From assembly GCF_003415655.1 (NCBI RefSeq), contig NZ_QRHC01000012.1, forward strand, positions 62,001 through 126,000: 64,000 nucleotides of DNA. The letters run 5' to 3'. This document shows positions 53,251 through 61,474 of this stretch, in pieces; within the stretch, counting starts at the first letter, position 1; the number at the start of each line of letters is the position of its first letter. The translations under genes and the position numbers were made by a program. The DNA is from Vibrio maerlii (GTDB lineage: Bacteria > Pseudomonadota > Gammaproteobacteria > Enterobacterales > Vibrionaceae). Under the pieces are notes generated by a model. The model was not told where the DNA came from. It did no database searches and saw only the letters and a list, made by a program, of their open reading frames with translations.

Positions 53251-55578
53251 TTATTGTTCTATTCCTTGTCTATTTTTATACCAGCTATTTAGCTCTGAGA
53301 TCGACATTGGCTGGCCGAAGTAGAAGCCTTGCATATAGTCACAATTAGCTTTTGTTAACCACTGGTGCATAGCGGCGGTCTCTATCCCTTCTGCTGTCAC
53401 AGTCATTGATTGTGAGTGACATAGTTCAATCAAAGGGCCAATAATCTGAGTTTTTTGATTTTCCTCTAGAGAGAGTAAGAATAGCCTATCCAACTTGATT
53501 TTTTGAACTGGATACTTCACCAATTGTGTAAATGAGGTATAGCCAGATCCAAAATCGTCGATGGCCAACTTGAAGCCTTGAGCCGAAAGCTCCTCTAATA
53601 ATGGATAGGCTTGAGAGTCTGTCGCAAAGGTTTCTGTTATCTCAAACTCTATGTGTTGTGGGGGGACTCGGTATTGCTCGGCTTTGTCAGCAATATATTG
53701 TCCCAGCCCCGATGAGCTAATTAATTCCGCAGCGGATAGGTTTATTGAGATATGAATATCGTCTTCAAGTAATTGATTAATGGTATGGTACTGGCTAAAT
53801 GCGGATTCAATGACCCATTTATCAATTTTTTCAAATAGCCCAGTCTGTTCAGCGATAGGGATGAACTCTGCTGGTGAAACAAATCCAAGAGATGGTGAGT
53901 GCCAACGAAGTAGGGCTTCAACCCCCGTCGTTTTTACACCCTTCTGATCCAAGATAGGCATAAATACTAGTGAGAACTCGCTATCGACACAGTTATCTCT
54001 TAATGCCCTTTCTATATCGCCTCGACGCTGAACAGCTTTATCCAGATCGAGCGAATAGTTGGCAAACTGGTTCTTACCGCGACTCTTCGCTAAGTACATT
54101 GCTGTATCAGCGTTAGAAACTAAGCGATCAAACTTATTGCTGTCTTCTGGATAGCATGAAATACCGATACTTGCAGTAATAGGGAAGGTACCTTGGTCAC
54201 TGACGAAACCATCTTGCATCGGCTCTAGCAACTCTTTTGCGAATACTTCACCTAGCGGTACGCTGTTATTATCTAATCCAGATACGATAACCGAAAACTC
54301 ATCACCAGAAAGGCGTGAAGCAAAGCTGATCCCCTTGTAACGCTGATGAAACTCAGTCGTCAGCTTTATCAGTCGCTCTGAGAAATTAACTAAGAGCGCG
54401 TCACCAACTTTGTGGCCATACTTATCGTTAACAAATTTAAAATTGTCTAGATCGATATATAGTATCCACGCCTTTTTATTTCTCGTCAGGAGTGGCAGCT
54501 GCTCCACTACCAAGTGTTGGTAGTGGTGGCGATTCATCAGGCCCGTAAGGTGATCGGACTCTGCTAATAACTTAGTTCTTTGATAGGTATTGGTGAGCTC
54601 TTGATACATATCGAAAAAGCGTACGGAAAGGCGACCCACTTCATCATCGCTTTTGAGCTTATCAATGTTTGCCCGTTGTTTGTTTTCAACTTCTCTAAGC
54701 TGCTCATCGAGACGAGAGATTGGTCGAGTTACATTTAAATTAAGCAGGACCAATATCAAGATAAGAGTAATAATCGCGGAGCTTAAACAGGCATAAACCA
54801 GATCATTCCAGATCGAGTCTAGTTTGCTTTCCAACAGGAAAGTTGCAGGATCTACGGTAGCGTATAAGCCTGGGTAGAGGCGAACAGAGTGAATTAAGCG
54901 ATTAGCATGAAAAATTGGGTGGTCAGTGAAGATAATCGCAGTTTGATTATTGAACTCAATTTGTCGCCTTAGGTTATTGAAGGATTCAAGTGATACTGCA
55001 AACACCACGAAGAATACATTATTTTGGTTGTAGCTCAGCGGCTTGTCTAATGTACGTTTATCTAGGGCTTGGTATTTGACCAGCATCCCTTCGCCTTGTG
55101 AGTTTCTAACATAGCTCGTGTGCGTTGCTTGTTTGGTAGCGGTGAAAGTCTCACGTAAGTACTGAGTTATCTTTGGATCAATATCAGCAAAGGGATCGTC
55201 ACTATTCTCAGCATAATAGAGAATATCAAAGTTCGAATCGGAGATAGCGAGCGAGCTGTAGTTTGTATTGTCTTGCTGCAGTATTGATATGGTGTCTTGC
55301 AGATTATCCACCAATTCAAGCTCACGATAAGGGTTGTTCTCGTTCCGGAAATATTGCTTCAAGATCTCACTATGCGTAAGGGTGTAAGAGTAGCTGTTAA
55401 TGAAGGATGCTGCTTGCTGAAAATAACCCCGTAGCTGCTCCATTTCAAGCTGCAATGCGTTCGACTCTAAGTTGATCAGAGCCTTTTTCTGGTTGGTATA
55501 AATTATGTAGCTAGATGAGATAGCACTAATGAGTATAACCGGTGCTATCAACATTAATATTTTAGTGCTTAGCTTCAT
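53251..55578 (-). CDS. mbaA: MbaA-type membrane GGDEF-EAL protein
   Basis: 775-residue inner-membrane enzyme that controls cyclic di-GMP and biofilm in response to polyamine-bound NspS. Segments: TM1 about 8-27, periplasmic sensor about 28-258, TM2 about 260-282, HAMP, GGDEF (about 330-500) and EAL (about 520-770). The active-site motif reads SGDEF (424-428) with the first Gly replaced, so cyclase activity is uncertain; the EAL domain has EALLRW (554-), FEITET, AIDDFGSGY and AEGIET, so the phosphodiesterase looks intact. Its start overlaps the end of the upstream nspS-like gene by 17 bases, implying translational coupling. Confidence 0.92.
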   Translation of the reverse strand: MKLSTKILMLIAPVILISAISSSYIIYTNQKKALINLESNALQLEMEQLRGYFQQAASFINSYSYTLTHSEILKQYFRNENNPYRELELVDNLQDTISILQQDNTNYSSLAISDSNFDILYYAENSDDPFADIDPKITQYLRETFTATKQATHTSYVRNSQGEGMLVKYQALDKRTLDKPLSYNQNNVFFVVFAVSLESFNNLRRQIEFNNQTAIIFTDHPIFHANRLIHSVRLYPGLYATVDPATFLLESKLDSIWNDLVYACLSSAIITLILILVLLNLNVTRPISRLDEQLREVENKQRANIDKLKSDDEVGRLSVRFFDMYQELTNTYQRTKLLAESDHLTGLMNRHHYQHLVVEQLPLLTRNKKAWILYIDLDNFKFVNDKYGHKVGDALLVNFSERLIKLTTEFHQRYKGISFASRLSGDEFSVIVSGLDNNSVPLGEVFAKELLEPMQDGFVSDQGTFPITASIGISCYPEDSNKFDRLVSNADTAMYLAKSRGKNQFANYSLDLDKAVQRRGDIERALRDNCVDSEFSLVFMPILDQKGVKTTGVEALLRWHSPSLGFVSPAEFIPIAEQTGLFEKIDKWVIESAFSQYHTINQLLEDDIHISINLSAAELISSSGLGQYIADKAEQYRVPPQHIEFEITETFATDSQAYPLLEELSAQGFKLAIDDFGSGYTSFTQLVKYPVQKIKLDRLFLLSLEENQKTQIIGPLIELCHSQSMTVTAEGIETAAMHQWLTKANCDYMQGFYFGQPMSISELNSWYKNRQGIEQ

Positions 55579-56617
55579 GAATACTAACTATGCTATTTAT
55601 AATCTTAGCTCGTAAGCTTATGTTCTTTTTATCTAAAGCTCTATCAATAAAGCTTTTATCGAGCACATCTTGTGAGGGGAAAAGGGTTTTATCTTCTGTA
55701 TAGCTCGCAGGTAAGTGTTGCATAGCCGCCAGGTTGGTGGTCGCTGCCATTACTTGTAGCGCATTGATAGCTGCAACTTGTTCATCAAGAATGAAGTTTA
55801 AGAACGTCCTTGCTTGCTTAATATGAGGTGAGTATTTATTGATTGCCAAGCAATCAACCCAGATGGTCGTGCCTTCTTCTGGTACCACAAACTGCCAGTC
55901 TTTTATCTCTTCATACTCATTTAGCGAATATTGATCGCCACTGTAGCTCATCGCTAAATGCAGCTTGGAAGCATCTCGATGGCTGCGAACAAAACTGATC
56001 GAGTATTCGAAGGTGAGAATATCATCCGTCACACTAGAGGTAGTTTGGTACGCTTGTTTGAGCGCTGGCATAGAGGTGGTGTATGGTGCGTGACCGTTTG
56101 TCATCAAAGCGGGTAGTAGAGTTTCTATTGAGTCATTGATGAGTCCAATATGCCCGGATAAGTCTGGATCTGGGTTAATTATTGTGTTCCATGAACTTGG
56201 TGTTGTGTCAAAGTGTTGTTCTCGGTACACAATGCCTAATACTCCCCAAAAGTAGGGAATAGCATATTCTCCACATGCTTGGTTCCAGCGTTGGTGACTA
56301 TTGGTATAGTTTGCTAGGTCGTTAACTTTAACTAGCGATCCATTCGAGCCGTAAAAAGTCGCAGAGACATTATCAAGCACGATAATATCAAAAGGAAGCT
56401 CTTCGCTATTCAGCATTAAACGGTTGCGTTCATCATCATTGTCAAAGTAATCGAGTCGTAAGGCAGGGTGGTCTTTCTCTTTCCATAGAGTTTGAGCTTG
56501 TTGAGAGAGGGAGTCTTCCCAAAGGTACAATCTGAGTGGGTCTTCAGACGCGATTGATAATGATGAGCTTCCGGCAATGAGTGCTGTGAGAGCGTATTGA
56601 GATAAAGGTAACTTCAT
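55562..56617 (-). CDS. Second NspS-like periplasmic polyamine-binding protein
   Basis: 351-residue PotD-like substrate-binding protein with a signal peptide (MKLPLSQYALTALIAGSSSL to IASE). It resembles its upstream neighbour in order and spacing of motifs: IVLDNVSATFYG, CGEYAIPYFWGVLGIVYRE, and GTTIWVDCLAI with the Trp-x-Asp pair that contacts polyamines in PotD. No permease or ATPase genes are near, so it acts as a sensor rather than in transport. Its ATG shares one base with the stop of the upstream copy (TAATG) and its end overlaps mbaA. The binding-loop residues differ from the first copy, so ligand preference may differ. Confidence 0.85.
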   Translation of the reverse strand: MKLPLSQYALTALIAGSSSLSIASEDPLRLYLWEDSLSQQAQTLWKEKDHPALRLDYFDNDDERNRLMLNSEELPFDIIVLDNVSATFYGSNGSLVKVNDLANYTNSHQRWNQACGEYAIPYFWGVLGIVYREQHFDTTPSSWNTIINPDPDLSGHIGLINDSIETLLPALMTNGHAPYTTSMPALKQAYQTTSSVTDDILTFEYSISFVRSHRDASKLHLAMSYSGDQYSLNEYEEIKDWQFVVPEEGTTIWVDCLAINKYSPHIKQARTFLNFILDEQVAAINALQVMAATTNLAAMQHLPASYTEDKTLFPSQDVLDKSFIDRALDKKNISLRAKIINSIVSIHEAKH

Positions 56618-57681
56618 TATTTTTGTGTTAACTGTTGATGCTGTTTGAGAATTGAGTTGCTAATACGGCTTCTGGTGGTCATTGAAACCCCCGACATTTC
56701 AGAATAAAAATGAGAGCGCTCTAAAATCGATTCATTTGGAGAGGTTTGAAGTAATTTGGACTGACTCTCAACTAAGATTTTATGCGCTTGCTGATTAGTC
56801 GTGTTGTTACCAAGTTCGATTGCATTTTGTGCAGCGATAGCCGGATCGTGAAGAAAGTTGATGAAGTGACTTGCAAGGTCTTTGTTTTCTGAACTTTCAA
56901 GTATCGCTAGGCAGTCGACCCATAAAATCGTCCCCTCTTTGGGCGTAATGAACTCCCACTCATATCTACCGTCAGAGAGTTCATTCATGGTCTCTTCATC
57001 ACCGCTATAAGCCATCACCAGGTGAAGGTCTTCTCCTTTGTTAGGGTTACTCTCCAAAAAGGTAATTGGGTACTCATAGGTCAATACATGAGGGACTTGC
57101 TGTTTTAACTCTTCAAAAGCGACGGTAAGTTCAGAGCGTTGTGTTGTATCTATGTCGATATTATTGATGAATAAAGAAGGCATCAACATATCGGTATAAT
57201 CAGCCATCATGCCTATATGACCTGAGTGTTGAGATTCCGGGTAGAGAATGTTTGCCCAGCTATCGGGGGGCGTGGAGAATTGATCCTTTCGGTAAACTAA
57301 ACCCAGCGTCCCCCAAAGGTAGGGAATACTATGAGTGCCACATTGTGCCTTCCATCGGTTTGGTATGTATTGGTAATTTAATTTTTCAGGAAGGTCATAC
57401 AAGGCACTGAGCTTGCCTTGCGCAGCGAAGTTACGACTAGCAACTTCATCCAGTATGGCGATATCAATGAGGTTTTGTTGTTCTTTGTTTAGGGTTCTAT
57501 CTCGATCGGTATCATTATCGAAATAGATTTGTTCAATGCGCGCACCAGTCTCTTGCTCCCAGCGATCAATCACTTGCTCTGAGAGATAATACTGCCAGTT
57601 AAAAAGCGTCAACACCCTTTCTTCTGCCAATGCAGAAAAAGAGCATAAACTAACAGCTGTGAGTAGGGTTTTGTTTAACAT
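56617..57681 (-). CDS. nspS: NspS-like periplasmic polyamine-binding protein
   Basis: 354-residue PotD-like binding protein with a signal peptide (MLNKTLLTAVSLCSFSALA). Motifs: LTLFNWQYYLSEQVI, IAILDEVASRNF, CGTHSIPYLWGTLGLVYRK and GTILWVDCLAI with the polyamine-contacting Trp-x-Asp. In V. cholerae NspS binds norspermidine and spermidine and tells MbaA. ATG 57681 is preferred to the TTG five codons upstream, but there is no Shine-Dalgarno and a 12-bp inverted repeat lies just upstream (57686-57717). pheA precedes in the same direction. Which of the two copies is the orthologue is uncertain. Confidence 0.87.
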   Translation of the reverse strand: MLNKTLLTAVSLCSFSALAEERVLTLFNWQYYLSEQVIDRWEQETGARIEQIYFDNDTDRDRTLNKEQQNLIDIAILDEVASRNFAAQGKLSALYDLPEKLNYQYIPNRWKAQCGTHSIPYLWGTLGLVYRKDQFSTPPDSWANILYPESQHSGHIGMMADYTDMLMPSLFINNIDIDTTQRSELTVAFEELKQQVPHVLTYEYPITFLESNPNKGEDLHLVMAYSGDEETMNELSDGRYEWEFITPKEGTILWVDCLAILESSENKDLASHFINFLHDPAIAAQNAIELGNNTTNQQAHKILVESQSKLLQTSPNESILERSHFYSEMSGVSMTTRSRISNSILKQHQQLTQK

Positions 57682-57685
57682 TAGA

Positions 57686-57717
57686 CATACAATCAATCAA
57701 CATTAATTGATTGTATG
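57686..57717. promoter_or_regulatory. 12-bp inverted repeat directly before nspS
   Basis: Arms CATACAATCAAT (57686-57697) and ATTGATTGTATG (57706-57717), 8-base spacer, ending four bases before the nspS start. As RNA it would occupy the ribosome-binding region; as DNA it may be an operator. No T-run follows. Confidence 0.65.
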
Positions 57718-57751
57718 CCGTTCTGATTACTTTGTCAGCCTTTAAATCAAG

Positions 57752-58930
57752 CTATTTAAGCTTTACTTGGGTCGGCTTAACATTCTCACTTGGGTATGAA
57801 CCAAGAACTTTCAGATGTTTTGTGAGCTTGGTCAACTCGGATAGTGCATGCTGCATTGCTTCTGAGTTTAGGTGAGCTTCTAAATCGACGTAAAACATCT
57901 CCTCCCATGGGTTGCCCATGATTGGACGTGATTCAAGTTTCGTCATGTTCACGCCGTAGCGTTGCAGCACAAGTAAGCATTCAACCAATGAGCCAGCTTG
58001 TTGTGAGGTCGACATGATTAGCGTAGTTTTCGCTGGAATTTGTGTTGAAACCTCGACAGGTTTACGTGCAACAATAATAAATCGGGTATGGTTTTCCGTC
58101 TGGTTCGCAATATTGCTTTGCAGTGGTTGTAGGCCATACAGCTTTCCACTTGAGGCATTACCGATAGCGGCAACATCAGAGCGGTTCATCTCTTTCACTT
58201 TTTGCATCGCATCCGCTGTGCTTGCACAAGACTCTAGCTGAACACCTTTTAGACGACTCAAGAACTCACTGCATTGTTGATGTGGTTGAGGGTGAGAGTA
58301 AAGGATCTTGAGATCTTCAAGTCGAATATCTGAAGTCGCGACTAAGCAGTGCTCAATAGGCAGGGTTAATTCACCGACGATGCTCAGCGTTGTATGTTGT
58401 AGTAAGTCATACACTTCATTGATTGAACCAGAGCTGGTGTTCTCAATAGGTAACACACCATAATCAGCATGACCCGACTCTACTGTATTGGCCACTTCTT
58501 TGAAGTGCTCGCAGTTTAATTCGATCAGCTCCATATTCTTGCGGCTAAAGTATTCACGACTTGCTAGATGAGAGTATGAGCCTTTAGCCCCAAGAAAAGC
58601 GACACGAGCCAGCGGTTTACGGCTCAATTCTGGGTTGGCTAGATTTTGTAGATAAGATTGCTGAAGTAGTACTGAATCTTCGATGATCGTGTGGAATAAT
58701 TTGGTGATGTACTGTGCATCGAGTTGGTATTTATCTTTGCCGTTATTGATAAGCTTGACGAGCAGTTGTTGTTCACGTGCAGCATCACGAACGGGTTTTG
58801 CTGTCTCAACCTTACTTTTAGCAACCTCAATACTTAATTGACGGCGTTCAGACAGAAGGCATAAAAGCTGGTCATCGAGTTCATTCAGTCTTAATCGAAT
58901 CTCATCAAGAGAATATTTTGCGGTTGTCAT
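57752..58930 (-). CDS. pheA: Chorismate mutase / prephenate dehydratase (P-protein)
   Basis: Bifunctional enzyme leading to phenylalanine, 392 residues. The AroQ mutase domain (about 1-90) has EIRLRLNELDDQLLCLLSERRQLSIEVAKSK; the dehydratase part begins VAFLGAKGSYSHLASREYF and contains the catalytic NHTRFIIV; the C-terminal ACT domain has the Phe-binding ESRPIMGNPWEEMFYVDLEAH, so feedback inhibition is expected. AAGGATACGCTAG precedes ATG. Expression is controlled by the pheL leader and attenuator upstream. Confidence 0.97.
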   Translation of the reverse strand: MTTAKYSLDEIRLRLNELDDQLLCLLSERRQLSIEVAKSKVETAKPVRDAAREQQLLVKLINNGKDKYQLDAQYITKLFHTIIEDSVLLQQSYLQNLANPELSRKPLARVAFLGAKGSYSHLASREYFSRKNMELIELNCEHFKEVANTVESGHADYGVLPIENTSSGSINEVYDLLQHTTLSIVGELTLPIEHCLVATSDIRLEDLKILYSHPQPHQQCSEFLSRLKGVQLESCASTADAMQKVKEMNRSDVAAIGNASSGKLYGLQPLQSNIANQTENHTRFIIVARKPVEVSTQIPAKTTLIMSTSQQAGSLVECLLVLQRYGVNMTKLESRPIMGNPWEEMFYVDLEAHLNSEAMQHALSELTKLTKHLKVLGSYPSENVKPTQVKLK

Positions 58931-58951
58931 CTAGCGTATCCTTATAAAAGA

Positions 58952-58974
58952 AAAGCCTCCCAGTGGGAGGCTTT
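58952..58974 (-). terminator. pheA attenuator terminator
   Basis: GGGAGGCTTT/AAAGCCTCCC stem of 10 bp with a 3-base loop; on the minus strand it is followed by TCTTTT. It lies between the pheL stop and pheA. Confidence 0.93.
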
Positions 58975-59034
58975 CTGTTCGTTTTTGATTGTCTTTCTCT
59001 ATTGAAGTGCACTCAAACGACCAAGCCTCTCTGC

Positions 59035-59082
59035 TTAGTTGCTAAAAAAGAAATCAAAAAAGAACAGTGATTTGTGTTGCAT
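59035..59082 (-). CDS. pheL: Phenylalanine operon leader peptide
   Basis: A 15-residue leader peptide with six Phe codons (MQHKSLFFFDFFFSN), preceded by AGGAAAC. When charged tRNA-Phe is scarce the ribosome stalls on the Phe codons and the terminator at 58952-58974 does not form. The arrangement is that of E. coli pheL-pheA and leaves little doubt. Confidence 0.95.
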   Translation of the reverse strand: MQHKSLFFFDFFFSN

Positions 59083-59142
59083 TGGCGTTTCCTTACTGAG
59101 TACCTTTCCACCATATAAAAAAGCGTGTGGAAGCGTCAAGCG

Positions 59143-59167
59143 AAAAAGGAGCCTATTGGCTCCTTTT
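59143..59167 (-). terminator. Terminator of raiA
   Basis: AAAAGGAGCC / GGCTCCTTTT, loop TATT; followed by TTCGCTT on the minus strand. Confidence 0.88.
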
Positions 59168-59193
59168 CTATGATTGATAACCGTTATTTGCTA

Positions 59194-59520
59194 TCAATCG
59201 ATTTCTTCAGCTAGCTCAGGCTTCTCTGTACGGCGAGCTTCTGGCTTATGACGAATTTTGTTCAGTTGTCTCTCTAGCTTTTGTTCAACCTCATTGACCG
59301 CTTTGTAGAGATCTTCATTGGTTGCAGAAGCGACGAGTTGTCCCTTCGGAATAGAGATCACCGCTTCGAATTTTTTTTGCTTGTTGGGCTCTTCACTAAA
59401 TGTTGCTTGGCAGCTAGTAATGTCTACTTGCCATTTTTCTAGTTTTTTTAGTTTCGTTTCGATGTGTTCACGAATCGCAGAGGTAATGTCGATGTTTTTG
59501 CCAGTGATGTTTACTTTCAT
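59194..59520 (-). CDS. raiA: Ribosome-associated inhibitor A
   Basis: Short stationary-phase ribosome-binding factor of the HPF/YfiA family, 108 residues. The fold MKVNITGKNIDITSAIREHIETKLKKLEKW is followed by KLERQLNKIRHKPEARR and an acidic tail ending EEID, like E. coli RaiA (113 residues) rather than the shorter HPF. AGAGGAAAGCACTT precedes ATG 59520. It is upstream of pheL-pheA in the same direction, as in E. coli. A CRP-type site is placed for a class II promoter (59592-59613). Confidence 0.93.
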   Translation of the reverse strand: MKVNITGKNIDITSAIREHIETKLKKLEKWQVDITSCQATFSEEPNKQKKFEAVISIPKGQLVASATNEDLYKAVNEVEQKLERQLNKIRHKPEARRTEKPELAEEID

Positions 59521-59570
59521 AAGTGCTTTCCTCTGTGGCGTCCTTCTCTAGGACCTTGTTTGTTAACTTC

Positions 59571-59613
59571 AGAATACGGATTTACCTACTTTAGAATGTG
59601 ATATAAATCACCT
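59571..59613 (-). promoter_or_regulatory. Predicted CRP-dependent promoter of raiA
   Basis: On the minus strand, a site reading GGTGA-TTTATA-TCACA (59592-59613 with flanks) has one mismatch to the TGTGA-N6-TCACA consensus. A -10 element TATTCT is at 59571-59576. The distance from site centre to the implied start fits a class II CRP promoter (about -41.5). E. coli raiA is also known to be CRP-dependent. Confidence 0.6.
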
Positions 59614-59901
59614 TTTGAGGCTCGATTATTGAGATAGATGTGAAGTGTGATGAGTCACTAACAATTCTCAATAAAACCTCAATAATTACTTGTAAGTGCG
59701 AGAAATATCCGTAGATTGGGAAGGAGAGCAAGCTAGAAATTACTGGATTTTTAGGGATTTAATACGACCTAAATTATAGCCTGTGTAAATTCTATACGAT
59801 AAGAAAGTGTGATTCATATCTCACTCCGATTTAATGACAAAGCCCGCAGTTATTTTGCTGCGGGCTTTGTTGTGTTTGGGTGTTAATTTCGATGCAGTTA
59901 A
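59614..59901. other. Rest of the raiA-mltF gap with one 13-bp hairpin
   Basis: No gene is seen in this AT-rich stretch. A perfect 13-bp hairpin ACAAAGCCCGCAG / CTGCGGGCTTTGT (59837-59870) with an 8-base loop lies 32 bases after the end of mltF and probably ends its message, although the following T-run is poor. Confidence 0.6.
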
Positions 59902-61338
59902 TTAGAACTGATCGATGGATATACTCTCTACAGGAGTGAGTTGTGCGTTGCCTTCATCGCGCATTGATTGGATGGTTGCAAGCTGTTTGTAGATAACATA
60001 GTAGCGGTTGATATTAGCGACATACTTTACAGGCTCACTGCTCACGTGTTGTCTGGTAACGATTTCGACATTTTTGAACCATACATTGGGGTTATAGCCT
60101 TTCTTTTTCGCCAAGTTTCTCATTTTTCTAATCTTCGCTGGGCCGGCATTATAAGCGGCAAGAGTGAAATAGATCTGGTCATCGGGAGATATTTCTGGAT
60201 TATCGAAGTAGCGACTCTTGATAAAGCGCATGTATTTAATACCAGCGTGGATGTTGTTATCGACCTTGTGAATATTCTTTATATTCACGTTTTTGTCTTT
60301 TGCAGTGCTTGGCAGAACCTGCATAACGCCGATTGCCCCTCGATGCGATACCTTGCTCTGATCTAATCCAGATTCTTGGAAACCTTGCGCAGACATCATC
60401 AAATGATCGAACTCATATTCACTTGAGTAATGTTCGAATATCTCAGTTAAGCGCGCCAGTCGCTCAATTTTTTTAGGGTCTAATGCACGGCTCAACCAAC
60501 GAGTATCGTTGATATATTTGTTATAGATAACATTACCCAATAAGGTGCCCGTGCGAGCTTTTTTGATGTAGTTATTGATCTCTTTTTTCAGCTGAGGGCT
60601 ATCTTTTCGTAGCGCCCAAGCGATCTCTCCACCTTCACGCAGTGGGAAATCATCATGAACTTTAATATTGTCCATGACATTAAGCCAAAGATTGGCTTTG
60701 TGACTATCTAATACTGTCCCACTGATGTAGCCCTGATTCACCATCTCGATTAATTCGTAATCTTGTAGGGTCTCTTCAATAAAGTGCACAAAAACAGGAG
60801 GTAAACCCTTGGCATTAAGGTTTTGGTTAATTAACTGAAGACTCTCGAAGTAACTAGAGCTAGCTCGAACCCAAATTTCTTTACCACTGAGTTGTTCAAG
60901 TGAGGAGATTGAATCTTGGTTTGACGAGGTGATGATCAATTCTTGGTTGTTCTTGATCATCGGGTCACTAAAGTCGACCTTTTTTAGCCTAGGCTTGGTA
61001 ATGGTTAGATTGGCGACTGCGATATCACCGTAACCCGCATTTAATGAAGGGAGCAGATCATCACGCTGCACAGGGATTATCTGTACGTTCATCGTTCTGT
61101 GTGTTTTTTTGAGATTCTTCTCGAAATGGTAAAGCATCTCAGCGACGATGCCTTTCGGCTTGCCACCCTCGATGTAATAGAACCCAAGGTCTGCAGATAC
61201 AAGAACGCGGACTACGCCAGTCTTCTTGAGCTTGTCTAGGTCACCTGTGTATGGTTCATTGCTGAGAGGAGATAGCTCGAGTGCTAAAGATAGTGGTGAA
61301 AATATTCCCAAAGCAATGATGAATAACAGCTTTCTCAC
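59902..61338 (-). CDS. mltF: Membrane-bound lytic transglycosylase, MltF family
   Basis: 478-residue periplasmic or outer-membrane lytic transglycosylase. A signal peptide (MRKLLFIIALGIFSPLSLA) is followed by a substrate-binding protein domain of the SBP_bac_3 type (about 40-265; TGVVRVLVSADLGFYYIEGGKPKGIVAEM) and a C-terminal SLT domain (about 300-410) with Glu in AQGFQESGLDQSK and GAIGVMQVLPSTA, NAGPAKIRK. I chose GTG 61338: GGAG lies six bases before it, whereas ATG 61350 has no site. No lipobox is seen. Located between bamD and raiA. Confidence 0.88.
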   Translation of the reverse strand: MRKLLFIIALGIFSPLSLALELSPLSNEPYTGDLDKLKKTGVVRVLVSADLGFYYIEGGKPKGIVAEMLYHFEKNLKKTHRTMNVQIIPVQRDDLLPSLNAGYGDIAVANLTITKPRLKKVDFSDPMIKNNQELIITSSNQDSISSLEQLSGKEIWVRASSSYFESLQLINQNLNAKGLPPVFVHFIEETLQDYELIEMVNQGYISGTVLDSHKANLWLNVMDNIKVHDDFPLREGGEIAWALRKDSPQLKKEINNYIKKARTGTLLGNVIYNKYINDTRWLSRALDPKKIERLARLTEIFEHYSSEYEFDHLMMSAQGFQESGLDQSKVSHRGAIGVMQVLPSTAKDKNVNIKNIHKVDNNIHAGIKYMRFIKSRYFDNPEISPDDQIYFTLAAYNAGPAKIRKMRNLAKKKGYNPNVWFKNVEIVTRQHVSSEPVKYVANINRYYVIYKQLATIQSMRDEGNAQLTPVESISIDQF

Positions 61339-61429
61339 ATCACACTCCATGTTGATGTTTTGTTAAAATTTATTTGCTAAAGATAACTTTTGTCGCCTCC
61401 AGTATCAAGTTTTTGAGATCAAGATCAAA

Positions 61430-61451
61430 AAAGAGCGCCAGAGCGCTCTTT
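61430..61451 (-). terminator. Terminator of bamD
   Basis: AAAGAGCGC / GCGCTCTTT, 4-base loop; on the minus strand it is followed by TTTTTT. Confidence 0.9.
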
Positions 61452-61474
61452 CTAATAAATTTGAAATGAGAGAT

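Noticed and set aside
55562..57681. Polyamine ABC transporter operon (potD duplicates)
   Set aside because: The binding proteins resemble PotD, but there are no permease or ATPase genes; overlap with mbaA makes a sensory role far more likely.
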